Part shown: in pieces, positions 8,212 through 16,288 of the stretch
Position numbering within the stretch: position 1 is the first letter of the stretch
Layout: every line of letters begins with the position of its first letter
Assembly (NCBI GenBank): GCA_019119555.1
Contig: DWWU01000031.1
Coordinates: 1-44,903, forward strand
Direction: 5' to 3'
DNA length: 44,903 nt
Source of the DNA: Candidatus Fusicatenibacter intestinigallinarum
Lineage (GTDB): Bacteria > Bacillota > Clostridia > Lachnospirales > Lachnospiraceae
Made by a program: the position numbers and the translations under genes
Notes under the pieces: model-generated
The model's input: the letters and a program-made list of their open reading frames with translations, nothing else
What the model was told of the DNA's origin: nothing
Database searches by the model: none

Positions 8212-8240
8212 ACTATATCATAATTTTATTTATTATTCAA
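8212..8240 (-). promoter_or_regulatory. Promoter of the 2-hydroxyacid dehydrogenase gene
   Basis: Minus strand TTGAAT (8235-8240), 17 bp, TATAGT (8212-8217), 68 bp before the ATG at 8144. The surrounding sequence is extremely AT-rich, so chance matches are easier here than elsewhere. Confidence 0.5.
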
Positions 8241-8370
8241 TATTTATTTTTAAATATTAAAATAAATTTAAATTATATTTTATTTTACGGATAGGGATCT
8301 CTTTTCACTGATGACAGTATGGGAAGGATATGATATGATAGATCTATCAGATCGTACAGCAGCATATGCC

Positions 8371-8454
8371 CGCTGAGAATCGCTTTCCGATACGTCGGAT
8401 GTCCGGCGGCAATATGCTTACCTATGGTCTGTGCAGGAAAAACACAGACCCGAC
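8371..8454 (+). repeat. Diverged internal copy of the intergenic repeat, upstream of iclR
   Basis: Contains GAGAATCGCTT, TCGGATGTCCGG and GGTCTGTGCAGGAAAAACAC, in the same order and orientation as the inner part of the 133-bp copies (GAAAATCGCTTCGCGATGG, CCGGATGCC, GGTCTGCGCAGTAAATGCAC). The outer GTTCAGC arms are missing. A sister copy lies just after iclR at 9301-9390. Confidence 0.6.
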
Positions 8455-8504
8455 GAAACGGCAACCCGTTTCCTATTATTTCCGAAGAACAGGATGGTTT
8501 TGTT

Positions 8505-9296
8505 ATGAATACAGATACTTCTTTCTCCCCTTCCCAGATCAATCAATCGGCAGAAAAGACCATGCGCATTATCGAACTGCTGGCCAATTCACCGCAGCCA
8601 ATGCGCCTGATGGATATCGCCCGTGCGCTGAACATGAATACCAGCACTGCCAGCCGTTTTCTCACAACCCTTTCCCTGATGCATTACGTGGAACAGGAAA
8701 AGAATTCGTCACGCTACTATCTGACGTTCCGGCTCTGCCAGCTGGCCAACCGGATTCAGTCGCACACCAGCCTCCGGGATATGGTAAATCCATATCTTCA
8801 GGAACTCTGCACAACTCTGTCCGTCTCCGCCTGCCTTGCCATCGAACAGAACCAGCAGGTCGTCTACATTGACGTCGCCCACTGTCCGGACCAGTCTGTG
8901 CAGGGATTAAAGCGGATCGGAAATATTGCGCCGCTTCACTGCACAGGTATCGGAAAGCTCTTTCTTCTGAACTATTCTGTACAGGAACTCTATGCCCTCC
9001 AGCCGGCGGACGGTTTCCTTCGCTATACCAGCCATACTCTGACAACCGTTGAGGAACTGCTTCCGGTTCTCGAGAAAGCCCGCACAGAAGGCTACGCGCT
9101 GGACAACGAGGAATGCGAAATCGGCACACGATGCATCGCTCTTCCAATCCGGGATTTCTCAGGAAAAATCATCGCCGGTTTCAGCGTCACCGGCTCCTCC
9201 GCCTGCCTGACAGAGCAGTTCCTTCAGAAAAATATTCCAATGTTGAAAGAACTCTCTTCCAGCCTGTCGGAAAAAATGGGCTATGAGGCGTTCTGA
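8505..9296 (+). CDS. IclR-family transcriptional regulator
   Basis: This 263-residue regulator has an N-terminal winged helix (residues 15-80: MRLMDIARALNMNTSTASRF and RYYLTFRLCQLANRI) and a C-terminal IclR effector domain with ALPIRDFSGKIIAGFSVTG near residues 210-230. IclR proteins usually sense small organic acids and control nearby catabolic genes. I placed the start at ATG 8505, preceded by AGGATGG; the open frame extends 27 codons further upstream but that stretch is part of a repeat. It is divergent from the 2-hydroxyacid dehydrogenase, its likely target. The two repeats at 8371-8454 and 9301-9390 bracket this gene. Confidence 0.88.
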   Translation: MNTDTSFSPSQINQSAEKTMRIIELLANSPQPMRLMDIARALNMNTSTASRFLTTLSLMHYVEQEKNSSRYYLTFRLCQLANRIQSHTSLRDMVNPYLQELCTTLSVSACLAIEQNQQVVYIDVAHCPDQSVQGLKRIGNIAPLHCTGIGKLFLLNYSVQELYALQPADGFLRYTSHTLTTVEELLPVLEKARTEGYALDNEECEIGTRCIALPIRDFSGKIIAGFSVTGSSACLTEQFLQKNIPMLKELSSSLSEKMGYEAF

Positions 9297-9300
9297 ATCG

Positions 9301-9390
9301 TCCGGAAAATCGCTTCGTGATGGTCGGATGTCCGCAGGAATGATACGTTCCTGTGGTCTGCGCAGGAAACTGCACAGACATGCGGAGCGC
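9301..9390 (+). repeat. Diverged internal copy of the intergenic repeat, downstream of iclR
   Basis: Contains GAAAATCGCTTCGTGATGG, TCGGATGTCCGCAGG and GGTCTGCGCAGGAAACTGCAC in the same order as the full-length copies. It starts 5 bp after the iclR stop. It matches the copy at 8371-8454 more closely than the 133-bp copies, notably in TCGGATGTCCG and GCAGGAAA. Confidence 0.65.
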
Positions 9391-9524
9391 TAAAAACAAA
9401 GAATTCCGCTCGAGGAGCTCTCGCGCCAAGCACGGTCGCCCTGGCGACAGATTTCTGCTTCGTGCGAGTGCGCATCCCGCGGAGCATTTTTATATAGCAG
9501 GGAACGCAGTTTCCGTTATATGAA
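9391..9524. other. Structured non-coding stretch after the iclR repeat
   Basis: This stretch has several small inverted repeats: CTCGAGGAGCTC, CGCCA with TGGCG (about 9428-9453), and ATATAGCAGGGAA pairing with TTTCCGTTATAT (about 9491-9520). No ribosome site or credible gene is present. It may be an additional module of the repeat or a decayed non-coding element. Confidence 0.3.
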
Positions 9525-9571
9525 AAATCCTCTGAGAAAACGAAAGATATTTTCGCTCTCTCAGAGGATTT
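9525..9571 (-). terminator. Intrinsic terminator of the HAD phosphatase gene
   Basis: AAATCCTCTGAGA pairs with the complementary TCTCAGAGGATTT, with a small inner GAAA/TTTC stem. On the minus strand the hairpin is followed by a short T-run (9523-9527). It lies 18 bp after the HAD gene stop. Confidence 0.7.
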
Positions 9572-9588
9572 CATCCGTCTTTGATGTA

Positions 9589-10497
9589 CTAAAATAAGCG
9601 CAGAATCTCGCGGAATCCGTAAGCAACTCCATTCTCATCGCAGGATCGTGTCACTGCATCTGCCGCTGCCAGGCAGGCCGACGACGCATTCTCAACTGCA
9701 ATTCCGACTCCGGCTTCGCGAAGCATCTCCGCATCATTGTCCCCGTCGCCGAAGGCGGCAACCTCCTCCGGCGCAATTCCCAACTGTTCTCTCAGAAACT
9801 TCACAGCAGAATGCTTTCCTGCTCTCCGGTCGGAAATCTCAATCAGCTGCTCCACCGAGGACGTCACATAAATGTCCGCGCACTCTTTGTTCAGCAGCGC
9901 CATCAGCCGCTTCTTTTTTTCAGGATCACCGACGATGATATCCAGGCTGTCCAGCTGATTTTCGTGACTCCGGAGAAATCCCCGGATATCTTCCACCGGA
10001 ATTCTTGTTCTCCGGATATAGGGAACCGCTTCGCGCACAGCGCCGAACCCTGTCGGATCACTGATATAGGCCGGATCCGCATAAGCCTTCCCTTCCACAA
10101 GGGCTTCATATGTAATCCCCGCCTGTTCCGTCAGTTCCATGACCTTCCGCACCATCGCGGGCTGCAGGAGGAAACGCTGAAGACACGACAGCAAAGAACC
10201 GCTCTCTCGCATTTCTGCGCTGCCTGCCCCGCCGTCCGCCGACGGAAGCGTATCGGATTTGCAGTTCTTTTTTTCCATCCGGTAGACCGCCGCACCGTTT
10301 GACGTAATAAGATATTCCAGCCCCGGCAATTCCATAATCTCCGCCGGTAAGCTGCCGGCCGCTCTGCCGCTGGCAGGCACGACGTATATTCCCGCGCGGA
10401 TCGCTTCCTCCAGCGCTCTTCTGTTCTCCTGTGACAAATGTCCTTCCCGGTTCAATGTGGTACGGTCGAGGTCCAGGGCTATCATTCGAATTGGCAT
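9589..10497 (-). CDS. Cof-type HAD-IIB family hydrolase (sugar phosphatase-like)
   Basis: This 302-residue haloacid-dehalogenase-type phosphatase shows motif I as ALDLDRTTLNREG (residues 7-19, nucleophile Asp9 and acid/base Asp11). Motif II/III surroundings are ASGRA and LRSHENQLDSLDI. Motif IV is AAFGDGDNDAEMLREAG. The C2-type cap lies between. A hydrophilic insertion near residues 75-105 (KSDTLPSADGGAGSAE) is longer than usual. The start has AAAGGATT upstream. Cof-like enzymes dephosphorylate sugar phosphates or flavin mononucleotide with broad specificity, so no substrate is proposed. It is separated from the decayed polysaccharide genes by 58 bp. Confidence 0.88.
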   Translation of the reverse strand: MPIRMIALDLDRTTLNREGHLSQENRRALEEAIRAGIYVVPASGRAAGSLPAEIMELPGLEYLITSNGAAVYRMEKKNCKSDTLPSADGGAGSAEMRESGSLLSCLQRFLLQPAMVRKVMELTEQAGITYEALVEGKAYADPAYISDPTGFGAVREAVPYIRRTRIPVEDIRGFLRSHENQLDSLDIIVGDPEKKKRLMALLNKECADIYVTSSVEQLIEISDRRAGKHSAVKFLREQLGIAPEEVAAFGDGDNDAEMLREAGVGIAVENASSACLAAADAVTRSCDENGVAYGFREILRLF

Positions 10498-10555
10498 ATT
10501 AATCCTTTCTGTTTATTGCTGTGTCAACTCACATTTAAAAATCGGAAAATAAGCA

Positions 10556-11253
10556 TTATCTTTTCAAAAATCCTTTCATCGCTTTCGTACTATAGTCAAT
10601 AATCCATTTAACAATATCTTTATAAAATACGATCAGGATTAAAAGACAGGTAAAAAGCCCTATTAAAGACCCTATGATAAATGTATTATACAATGCGTAT
10701 ACCCTTAAAATGAATGTCAATAACATAAACTTCGGCAATTATAATTCACATAATAATATTTCATTCCAAGCAATGTCCGCAGCAGATAAAATACAATATA
10801 TGAAAGTCGTATACATGACAGGATCAAAATCAAAAAAGGCAAAATATACGCTGCTTCTCTTTTTTTCACAAACAGGATTGCAAACACAGCTTTGATCGAA
10901 ATCAGGAAAATTCCAAAAAACATTATAACCGTAATCAGCTGATTCGCCCGTTAATGGAATGCCCTGTCTTCTGGATATTTGCTGTAATACTCAAACGATG
11001 TAGACATCCATAAGGTGCGAAATAAAGTCTGAGCATGAACAATCGCAAAAATACTTCCAAACATTATTATAGATAAATAAACACCAGCTACTGCATCAAC
11101 TCTGCAATAATTCAGAGAAATTTTATCAACTATCTGAAACAGTGTTGTGATACCCATAGACAGAATAAATGATGCAGAATATTTTATAAGTTTCAAAACC
11201 ATAAATATCCACAATGTTTTCAGAAATCTGCCAGATAGACGTTTCTTTGACAC
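10556..11253 (-). pseudogene. Degenerate polysaccharide flippase (Wzx/MATE-like), C-terminal half
   Basis: Three minus-strand pieces read as successive parts of one membrane protein. From 11253 the frame gives SFILSMGITTLFQIVDKISLN and LFRTLWMSTSFEYYSKYPED, as in Wzx-type oligosaccharide flippases. An in-frame TAA at 10951-10953 interrupts AFH and RANQLITVIMFFG, after which the same frame continues to KKREAAYILPFLI. A deletion of perhaps 50-60 residues follows, because FDPVMYT in another frame is joined almost directly to SYIVFYLLRTLLG. A one-base frameshift near 10740 then moves the reading from KYYYVNYN to PKFMLLTFILRVYALYNTF, ending at 10556. No intact start exists upstream. The gene is dead; it lies where a capsule or exopolysaccharide cluster would carry its flippase. 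Confidence 0.75.
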
Positions 11254-11370
11254 ACCTGGAAATAATCTTCTGGTTAATATCAGAGATATCTTTCTGCCAT
11301 TTTTTACTACCTGAGGCTGGAAGATTGATTGCGTTCCTGAGGAATTTCAATTACCATAATCCCCTACCTG

Positions 11371-11523
11371 TTATTGACCCATTTCTATCATTTCTTTGCG
11401 GGTTCCATCAGGCATCCTCTTTAGAGCTTCCTGAATATCTTCGACTATTTGGATATCATATTCTTCCATGTCTGTTCCACCACCAAAAAAAGACATTCTG
11501 AATGGAGTTTTCGTAATTATCAT
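11371..11523 (-). pseudogene. GHMP sugar kinase, truncated to its N-terminus (HddA-like)
   Basis: The 50-codon frame from ATG 11523 begins MIITKTPFRMSFFGGGTDMEEY, given here as MIITKTPFRMSFF plus GGGTDMEEY. This is the start of GHMP kinases of the heptose-7-phosphate kinase type, which are normally about 330-350 residues. After residue 22 the similarity stops, and the frame runs on as DIQIVEDIQEALKRMPDG to a TAA at 11371. The ATP-binding GLGSSSS-type motif is absent, so the product cannot be a kinase. A fusion after a deletion is the simplest explanation. Confidence 0.65.
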
Positions 11524-11569
11524 ATTTTTTCTCTTTGTATTTCAATAGCTTATTCTTCGGACAATCGCG

Positions 11570-12808
11570 TTAATCTCTGTAAAAAATATCTCTCGTATAA
11601 ACTTTTTCCCTGACGTCATTCAACTCAACATTATACCTGTTTGCAATAATCGCATCACTACATTTCTTGAACGCATCCAAATCATTGATAACCCTGCTGC
11701 CGAAAAACGTTTCCTCATCCGGAAGCGTCGGCTCATAAATAACAACCTGACACCCTTTTGCTTTAATCCGCTTCATAACTCCCTGTATGGAGCTCTGCCT
11801 GAAATTATCTGAATTACTTTTCATTGTTAAACGATACACGCCGATCGTAACCATCTTTTCCTGTTCACGACTGTACTGATTACATGTATCATAATCATAA
11901 TATCCTGCTTTTTTCAGAACCTGATCTGCGATAAAGTCTTTCCTTGTTCTGTTGCTTTCCACGATTGCGCCGATTAAGTTCTCCGGAACATCCTGATAAT
12001 TGGCCAAAAGCTGCTTTGTGTCCTTCGGAAGACAATAGCCTCCATAACCAAACGATGGATTATTATAATGTGATCCTATACGTGGATCCAGACAAACTCC
12101 TTCAATAATCGCACGTGTGTCCAGGTTTTTCATTTCCGCATACGTATCCAGCTCATTAAAATAAGAAACCCTAAGAGCAAGATATGTGTTGGCAAACAAT
12201 TTCACCGCTTCTGCTTCTGTATAATTCATAAATAACGTAGGAATATCTTCTTTTAAAGCTCCTTCCTGAAGCAGAGAAGCAAAAATCTCCGCTTCTTTTC
12301 TGGTAACTTTATCGCATCCCACAATAATTCTGCTCGGATATAAATTGTCATACAACGCTTTCGATTCTCTTAGAAACTCCGGGGAAAACAGAATGTGATC
12401 ATACTGATATTTTTCTCTTACATTTTTTGTATAACCAACCGGTACAGTAGATTTGATAATTATCGTTGCATGATCGTTCACTGCCAAAACGGTTTCTATT
12501 ACATTTTCAACTGCAGATGTATCAAAATAGTTCTTTTTCGTATCGTAATTGGTTGGAGCAGCAACAATAACAAAATCAGCTTCTTTATACGCTTTTTCCA
12601 TGTCCGTAGTTGCTGTCAGATTCAAGTTTTTTTCCGTTAAAAACTTTTCTATATATTCGTCCTGAATCGGAGATTTTTTCTCATTGATCATTCTTACTTT
12701 TTCAGGAATAATATCTACCGCAGTCACATTATGATTCTGTGACAGCAAAACTGCCATTGACAAGCCTACATATCCTGTTCCCGCTACCGCAATTTTAATT
12801 TCTTTCAT
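11570..12808 (-). CDS. ugd: UDP-glucose/GDP-mannose-type nucleotide sugar dehydrogenase
   Basis: This 412-residue enzyme probably oxidises UDP-glucose to UDP-glucuronate with NAD. The N-terminal Rossmann motif is [19 protein letters not shown] (residues 5-23). The catalytic region has [18 protein letters not shown], with the essential cysteine in GGYCLPKD near residue 253. The C-terminal domain includes [16 protein letters not shown]. The start at 12808 gives the usual [13 protein letters not shown] beginning. A TTG start at 12826 with AAGGA upstream is an alternative. It lies downstream of glf in the polysaccharide locus, and supplies a uronic acid precursor for surface glycans. GDP-mannose specificity is less likely given the context, but cannot be excluded. 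Confidence 0.88.
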   Translation of the reverse strand: MKEIKIAVAGTGYVGLSMAVLLSQNHNVTAVDIIPEKVRMINEKKSPIQDEYIEKFLTEKNLNLTATTDMEKAYKEADFVIVAAPTNYDTKKNYFDTSAVENVIETVLAVNDHATIIIKSTVPVGYTKNVREKYQYDHILFSPEFLRESKALYDNLYPSRIIVGCDKVTRKEAEIFASLLQEGALKEDIPTLFMNYTEAEAVKLFANTYLALRVSYFNELDTYAEMKNLDTRAIIEGVCLDPRIGSHYNNPSFGYGGYCLPKDTKQLLANYQDVPENLIGAIVESNRTRKDFIADQVLKKAGYYDYDTCNQYSREQEKMVTIGVYRLTMKSNSDNFRQSSIQGVMKRIKAKGCQVVIYEPTLPDEETFFGSRVINDLDAFKKCSDAIIANRYNVELNDVREKVYTRDIFYRD

Positions 12809-12864
12809 CTTATCCAATGCTTCCAACGTATATAATCCTTTTATGTTCTACCACATCAAATATC

Positions 12865-13962
12865 TTATCGGATTTTCTCCCACATTCTCATCGCCGATTC
12901 AATCACTTTATCCATATCATAGTACTTATATTCTCCCAGACGGCCGCCGAAAATCACTTTGTTCTCGCTCTCTGCTTTCTTCGCATATTCCTGATACAAA
13001 GCCTGATTTTTCTCATCGTTTACCGGATAATAAGGCTCCATACCTTCCTTCCAGTCTGTGGAATACTCTCTGGAAATTACGGTCTTCGGCTGTGTTCCAA
13101 ACTCAAAGTGCTTATGCTCGATGACGCGGGTATAGGGAGTCTCTCTGTCTGTATAGTTGACAACGGCAACTCCCTGATAATTTTCCATATCAAGAACTTC
13201 CGTCTCAAAACGTACCGTGCGGTATTCCAGCTTTCCAAGGCAGAAATCATAATACGCATCAATGGCTCCCGTATACACAACTTTGTCGCCCATCGCCATA
13301 TATTTTTCCCTGTGCTCCAGGAAATCCACGCCCGTCTCTATGTCGGCGCCCTCAAAAAGTTTCCCGATCAGGACATTGTAACCACCGATCGGAATCCCCT
13401 GATAGGCGTCGTTGAAATAATTATTGTCGTAGGTGAAACGCACCGGCAGCCTTTTGATAATAAAGCTCGGGAGATCCTTACAATCTCTTCCCCACTGTTT
13501 TTCTGTATATCCTTTGACCAGTTTGCGGTAAATATCGGTTCCCACCAGTTTAATCGCCTGTTCTTCCAGATTTCTCGGCTCCCCCTGCACGCTGGCTCTC
13601 TGCTCGTCGATCCTGGCCTTTGCTTCTGCCGGCGTCCGAACGCCCCACATTTTATTGAACGTATTCATATTGAACGGCATATTGTAAATCTCGCCTTTAT
13701 AATTGGCAATCGGCGAGTTCGTGTAACGGTTAAATTCAACCAGAGAATTCACAAAATTCCACACCTTCTTATTGCTCGTGTGGAAAATATGGGCGCCGTA
13801 TTTGTGTACATGGATTCCTTCTATATCTTCACAGTACACGTTGCCTCCGATATGCTCTCTCTTTTCGATGACGAGGCACTTCTTCCCTTCGCGCCGGGCA
13901 AGATAATTGATCACACCCGAATACAATCCGCTTCCTACCAGTATATAATCATATCTGTTCAC
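12865..13962 (-). CDS. glf: UDP-galactopyranose mutase
   Basis: This 365-residue flavoenzyme converts UDP-galactopyranose to UDP-galactofuranose. The FAD-binding N-terminus reads YDYILVGSGLYSGVINYLA, followed by VIEKREHIGGNVYCED and HKYGAHIFHTSNKKVW, which are diagnostic. The C-terminal part has VIFGGRLGEYKYYDMDKVI, also typical. The start is GTG at 13962 with AGGAGG 8 nt upstream. It is 46 bp downstream of the sugar transferase and upstream of ugd in the same direction, so the three form one transcription unit. It would supply galactofuranose for an exopolysaccharide whose assembly genes are otherwise missing here. Confidence 0.93.
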   Translation of the reverse strand: MNRYDYILVGSGLYSGVINYLARREGKKCLVIEKREHIGGNVYCEDIEGIHVHKYGAHIFHTSNKKVWNFVNSLVEFNRYTNSPIANYKGEIYNMPFNMNTFNKMWGVRTPAEAKARIDEQRASVQGEPRNLEEQAIKLVGTDIYRKLVKGYTEKQWGRDCKDLPSFIIKRLPVRFTYDNNYFNDAYQGIPIGGYNVLIGKLFEGADIETGVDFLEHREKYMAMGDKVVYTGAIDAYYDFCLGKLEYRTVRFETEVLDMENYQGVAVVNYTDRETPYTRVIEHKHFEFGTQPKTVISREYSTDWKEGMEPYYPVNDEKNQALYQEYAKKAESENKVIFGGRLGEYKYYDMDKVIESAMRMWEKIR

Positions 13963-14008
13963 AATCTGCTCCTCCTGATATACCTCCCGCTCTCGGGAAT
14001 CTTCTCTT

Positions 14009-15427
14009 TTATTTGGCTCCTACTTTTTTAAATATGACCACAATGGTTTTTAAAAGAATCTGCGCATCCAGCTGCAGAGACCAGTTGTCGATGTAATCCA
14101 GATCCATGCGGACCACTTCTTCAAAGTCTTCAATATTGCTCCGTCCGCTGACCTGCCACATTCCTGTCAGGCCTGGTTTCATACTGAGACGCCGCTTATG
14201 GCGCGCCTCATACTGCTGAAACTCATCTACGGTCGGCGGCCTCGTTCCCACAAGGCTCATGTCCCCTTTCAGTATGTTCCAGAACTGCGGCAGCTCGTCA
14301 ATACTCGTCGCGCGGATAAACTTTCCGACTTTCGTCACCCTGGGATCATCTGTCATTTTAAACATCAGACCCTTCATCTCATTTTTCTCCATCAGTGCTG
14401 CTTTTCTTGCTTCTGCGTCTTTATACATCGAACGAAATTTATAGATATAAAAATATCTTCCGTTTTTGCCCACTCTCTTCTGTTTGAAAAACAACGGTCC
14501 CGGAGATTCCAGCTTCAGAACCGGCGCCAGAAAAACGGTAACAACTGCAGTAATCACAAGCCCGACCAGCGCGCCGACAATATCAATCATCCGTTTCATC
14601 ACCAGTTTATTATAGTCAAAAAACCGCGGCGCAAAGCTCACCACCGGATAATCGCCAATCATATCAATCCGCTTTCCGAACCCTTCCTTGCCCTCCAGCA
14701 CATTGATATTCAACTGTACCGTTATTCCCATTTTTTCAAACTCTTCAATAAAACCTTCCAGGGATTCACCTGTTGAATATGAAATGTTAATATAGGCGAC
14801 ATCAACAATTTCTCTTCTTGCATCGTCAAATAAATTCTCCATTGACGCTACTACTGGAAAACCGCCGATAATTTCACCTCTCCGATCTTCATCGAGAATT
14901 GCAATCCGTACCGCGTAAGGGCAGAACTCCTCTGTGCTTTTCAACTGTTCCAGTACTTTTTCCACCCGGTCACTGGTTGTGATCAGATACATATGCTGCT
15001 TATCACCGAGGGCATACTGTCTTTTCAGAATCTGCTTAATTCCCAGATGGCCGGCATACATCAGAACGATGTTGCCTATGACGGTAAACATCCATACCCC
15101 TCTCGACAGATAATCCATCTGCCGCGCAAGAAAAAAAATCACAGCCAGAACAGCTGCCATAAAAATATTGACCTTGATGACGTAGACAAATTCTTCATAT
15201 TTGTCTCTCTGCATCAGGTATTGATTCATATTAAAAAAAATGAAAACACAAAAATAGGCCAAAAAAACCAACCACAACGTTCCAACTACGTCATTCATAG
15301 AAAGACTCATTGGATTTGGTCTGCATTTCAGCCTTACAAAACTCACAAACAGATAGCTGGCTACAATACATGCTGCATCAATAATCATCAAAAGCAAATT
15401 CTGAAACTTCTGTTTTTGCTGATACAT
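14009..15427 (-). CDS. Undecaprenyl-phosphate sugar phosphotransferase (exopolysaccharide initiating enzyme)
   Basis: This 472-residue membrane enzyme transfers a hexose-1-phosphate from a UDP-sugar to undecaprenyl phosphate, starting a polysaccharide repeat unit. The N-terminal half has four to five hydrophobic segments (about residues 10-130). A CoA-binding-like domain follows (about 140-260). The C-terminal bacterial sugar transferase domain holds KRMIDIVGALVGLVIT, FFKQKRVGKNGRYFYIYKFR, SIDELPQFWNILKGDMSLVG and MKPGLTGMWQVSGRS. It is the first gene of the locus, with tandem promoters and a 133-bp repeat in its leader. Which sugar it uses cannot be told from the sequence. Confidence 0.9.
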   Translation of the reverse strand: MYQQKQKFQNLLLMIIDAACIVASYLFVSFVRLKCRPNPMSLSMNDVVGTLWLVFLAYFCVFIFFNMNQYLMQRDKYEEFVYVIKVNIFMAAVLAVIFFLARQMDYLSRGVWMFTVIGNIVLMYAGHLGIKQILKRQYALGDKQHMYLITTSDRVEKVLEQLKSTEEFCPYAVRIAILDEDRRGEIIGGFPVVASMENLFDDARREIVDVAYINISYSTGESLEGFIEEFEKMGITVQLNINVLEGKEGFGKRIDMIGDYPVVSFAPRFFDYNKLVMKRMIDIVGALVGLVITAVVTVFLAPVLKLESPGPLFFKQKRVGKNGRYFYIYKFRSMYKDAEARKAALMEKNEMKGLMFKMTDDPRVTKVGKFIRATSIDELPQFWNILKGDMSLVGTRPPTVDEFQQYEARHKRRLSMKPGLTGMWQVSGRSNIEDFEEVVRMDLDYIDNWSLQLDAQILLKTIVVIFKKVGAK

Positions 15428-15457
15428 TGCAGAAATTCCCCCGATTTCTCAAACTCA

Positions 15458-15590
15458 TTAACAGTTCAGTCAGCTGAACTGTTATGGCATCCATTCATTG
15501 AAAATCGCTTCGCGATGGACCGGACGCCCGCAAACACTATGCCTGCATACGGTCCGCACAGAGAATGCACAGACCTGGCTGAACTATAAC
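15458..15590 (+). repeat. Full-length 133-bp intergenic repeat, copy A (in the sugar transferase leader)
   Basis: The ends are inverted repeats: it starts TTAACAGTTCAGTCAG and ends CTGGCTGAACTATAAC. Inside are, in order, a GTTCAGC palindrome, a hairpin around AAAATCGCTTCGCGATGG, and a GGTCCGCACA/TGCACAGACC hairpin. It is the same length as the copy at 24630-24762 and shares long identical stretches (e.g. CATTGAAAATCGCTTCGCG). It lies between tandem promoters (15617-15677) and the sugar transferase start (15427), so it would be transcribed as leader RNA on the minus strand. Confidence 0.88.
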
Positions 15591-15616
15591 TAAACTCATA
15601 CTATAATTCGCCCTAT

Positions 15617-15677
15617 ATTTTATCATATCCCCAAACAAACCGCAATATATTATGCGCATTTAACATTTCTGTGTCAA
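15617..15677 (-). promoter_or_regulatory. Tandem promoters of the polysaccharide operon
   Basis: The distal one reads TTGACA (15672-15677), 17 bp, CATAAT (15649-15654). The proximal one reads TTGCGG (15640-15645), 17 bp, TAAAAT (15617-15622). Both point at the sugar transferase gene. The remaining sequence 15678-15873 is T-rich on the plus strand and holds no gene that I can support. Confidence 0.6.
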
Positions 15678-15873
15678 TTTCGTTAAGCACTTATTTTACC
15701 CTGAAATTTCCTCCTTTTTCCCCGTTTTTCAGCCGTTTTTTCGCATTTTCGCTTTTTGGACACTCTTTCGGACAGCTTTTTTTCCGATGATGGTTCTATA
15801 GGATAAGAGAAACGCCCCCGCAGCAGGCTTCCGGTCAACGCACGCCTTGGGAGCAAAGTTTCCTGTGATATAA

Positions 15874-15919
15874 AAGCGGGCGAAAGGCATCCGTTTTCCC
15901 GGATCTCCTTTCGCCCGCC
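15874..15919 (-). terminator. Intrinsic terminator after the HPr gene
   Basis: GCGGGCGAAAGG pairs with CCTTTCGCCCGC with a short inner CCG/CGG stem. On the minus strand the hairpin is followed by TTTTATAT. It closes the transcription unit that ends with HPr. Confidence 0.85.
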
Positions 15920-15969
15920 ATTGTATCTGTATGCGGCTTCAGATTCTGTTCTTTCTTTTCGATTTTCAC

Positions 15970-15996
15970 ATAACCGTCAGTCAGCGGAACCGTTAC
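15970..15996. repeat. Short palindromic repeat, copy 4, after HPr
   Basis: Reads ATAACCGTCAGTCAGC then GGAACCGTTAC, a slightly shortened member of the GTAACAGTTCAGC family. It lies 7 bp beyond the HPr stop and before the terminator at 15874-15919. Confidence 0.6.
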
Positions 15997-16003
15997 ATTT
16001 TCA

Positions 16004-16276
16004 TCAGCTCTTCTGTTCCCCCAAGCCGCTCTCCACTGCCGCCACCAGCGCGTCCAGAGCCTCCTGCTCATCCTCGCCTTCACAGATCAGTGTAATCTCA
16101 TCCCCGCTCTTCACACATGCCCCCAGCACGCTCAGCACACTCTTGGCATTTGCTGTGGTTTCACGGAACTGAAACTTTATCATTGATTTATATTTCATCG
16201 CTTCCTTGCAGAGATTTCCTGCAGGGCGAAGATGCAGTCCTGTTGGGTTGTTCACAGTGACTTTTTTACTTACCAT
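16004..16276 (-). CDS. ptsH: HPr family phosphocarrier protein
   Basis: This 90-residue protein carries phosphate from enzyme I to sugar-specific PTS permeases in the cytoplasm. The active site is PTGLHLRPAG with His15 at the canonical place. TANAKSVLSVLG supplies Ser46, the regulatory HPr kinase site of Firmicutes. Both residues being present argues for a true HPr rather than a Crh-type protein. AGGAGG stands 8 nt before the ATG. It starts 12 bp after cdaR ends, so it is probably the last gene of the cda operon and is followed by a strong terminator. Confidence 0.92.
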   Translation of the reverse strand: MVSKKVTVNNPTGLHLRPAGNLCKEAMKYKSMIKFQFRETTANAKSVLSVLGACVKSGDEITLICEGEDEQEALDALVAAVESGLGEQKS

Positions 16277-16288
16277 TTCCGTTTCCTC

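Larger units (their letters stand above)
8145..8504. other. Divergent control region between the 2-hydroxyacid dehydrogenase and iclR
   Basis: About 8180-8285 is almost pure A and T, with several overlapping self-complementary stretches such as AATATTTAAAATTTATTTTA and TATTTTTAAATATTAAAATA. It contains the dehydrogenase promoter. The half near iclR (8371-8454) is a diverged copy of the intergenic repeat. An IclR operator is expected here, but no single palindrome stands out from the AT-rich background. Confidence 0.5.

Noticed and set aside
11126-11350. A separate 74-residue gene upstream of the broken flippase
   Set aside because: No domain, poor ribosome site, and it overlaps the flippase remnant in another frame; more likely noise in decayed sequence.
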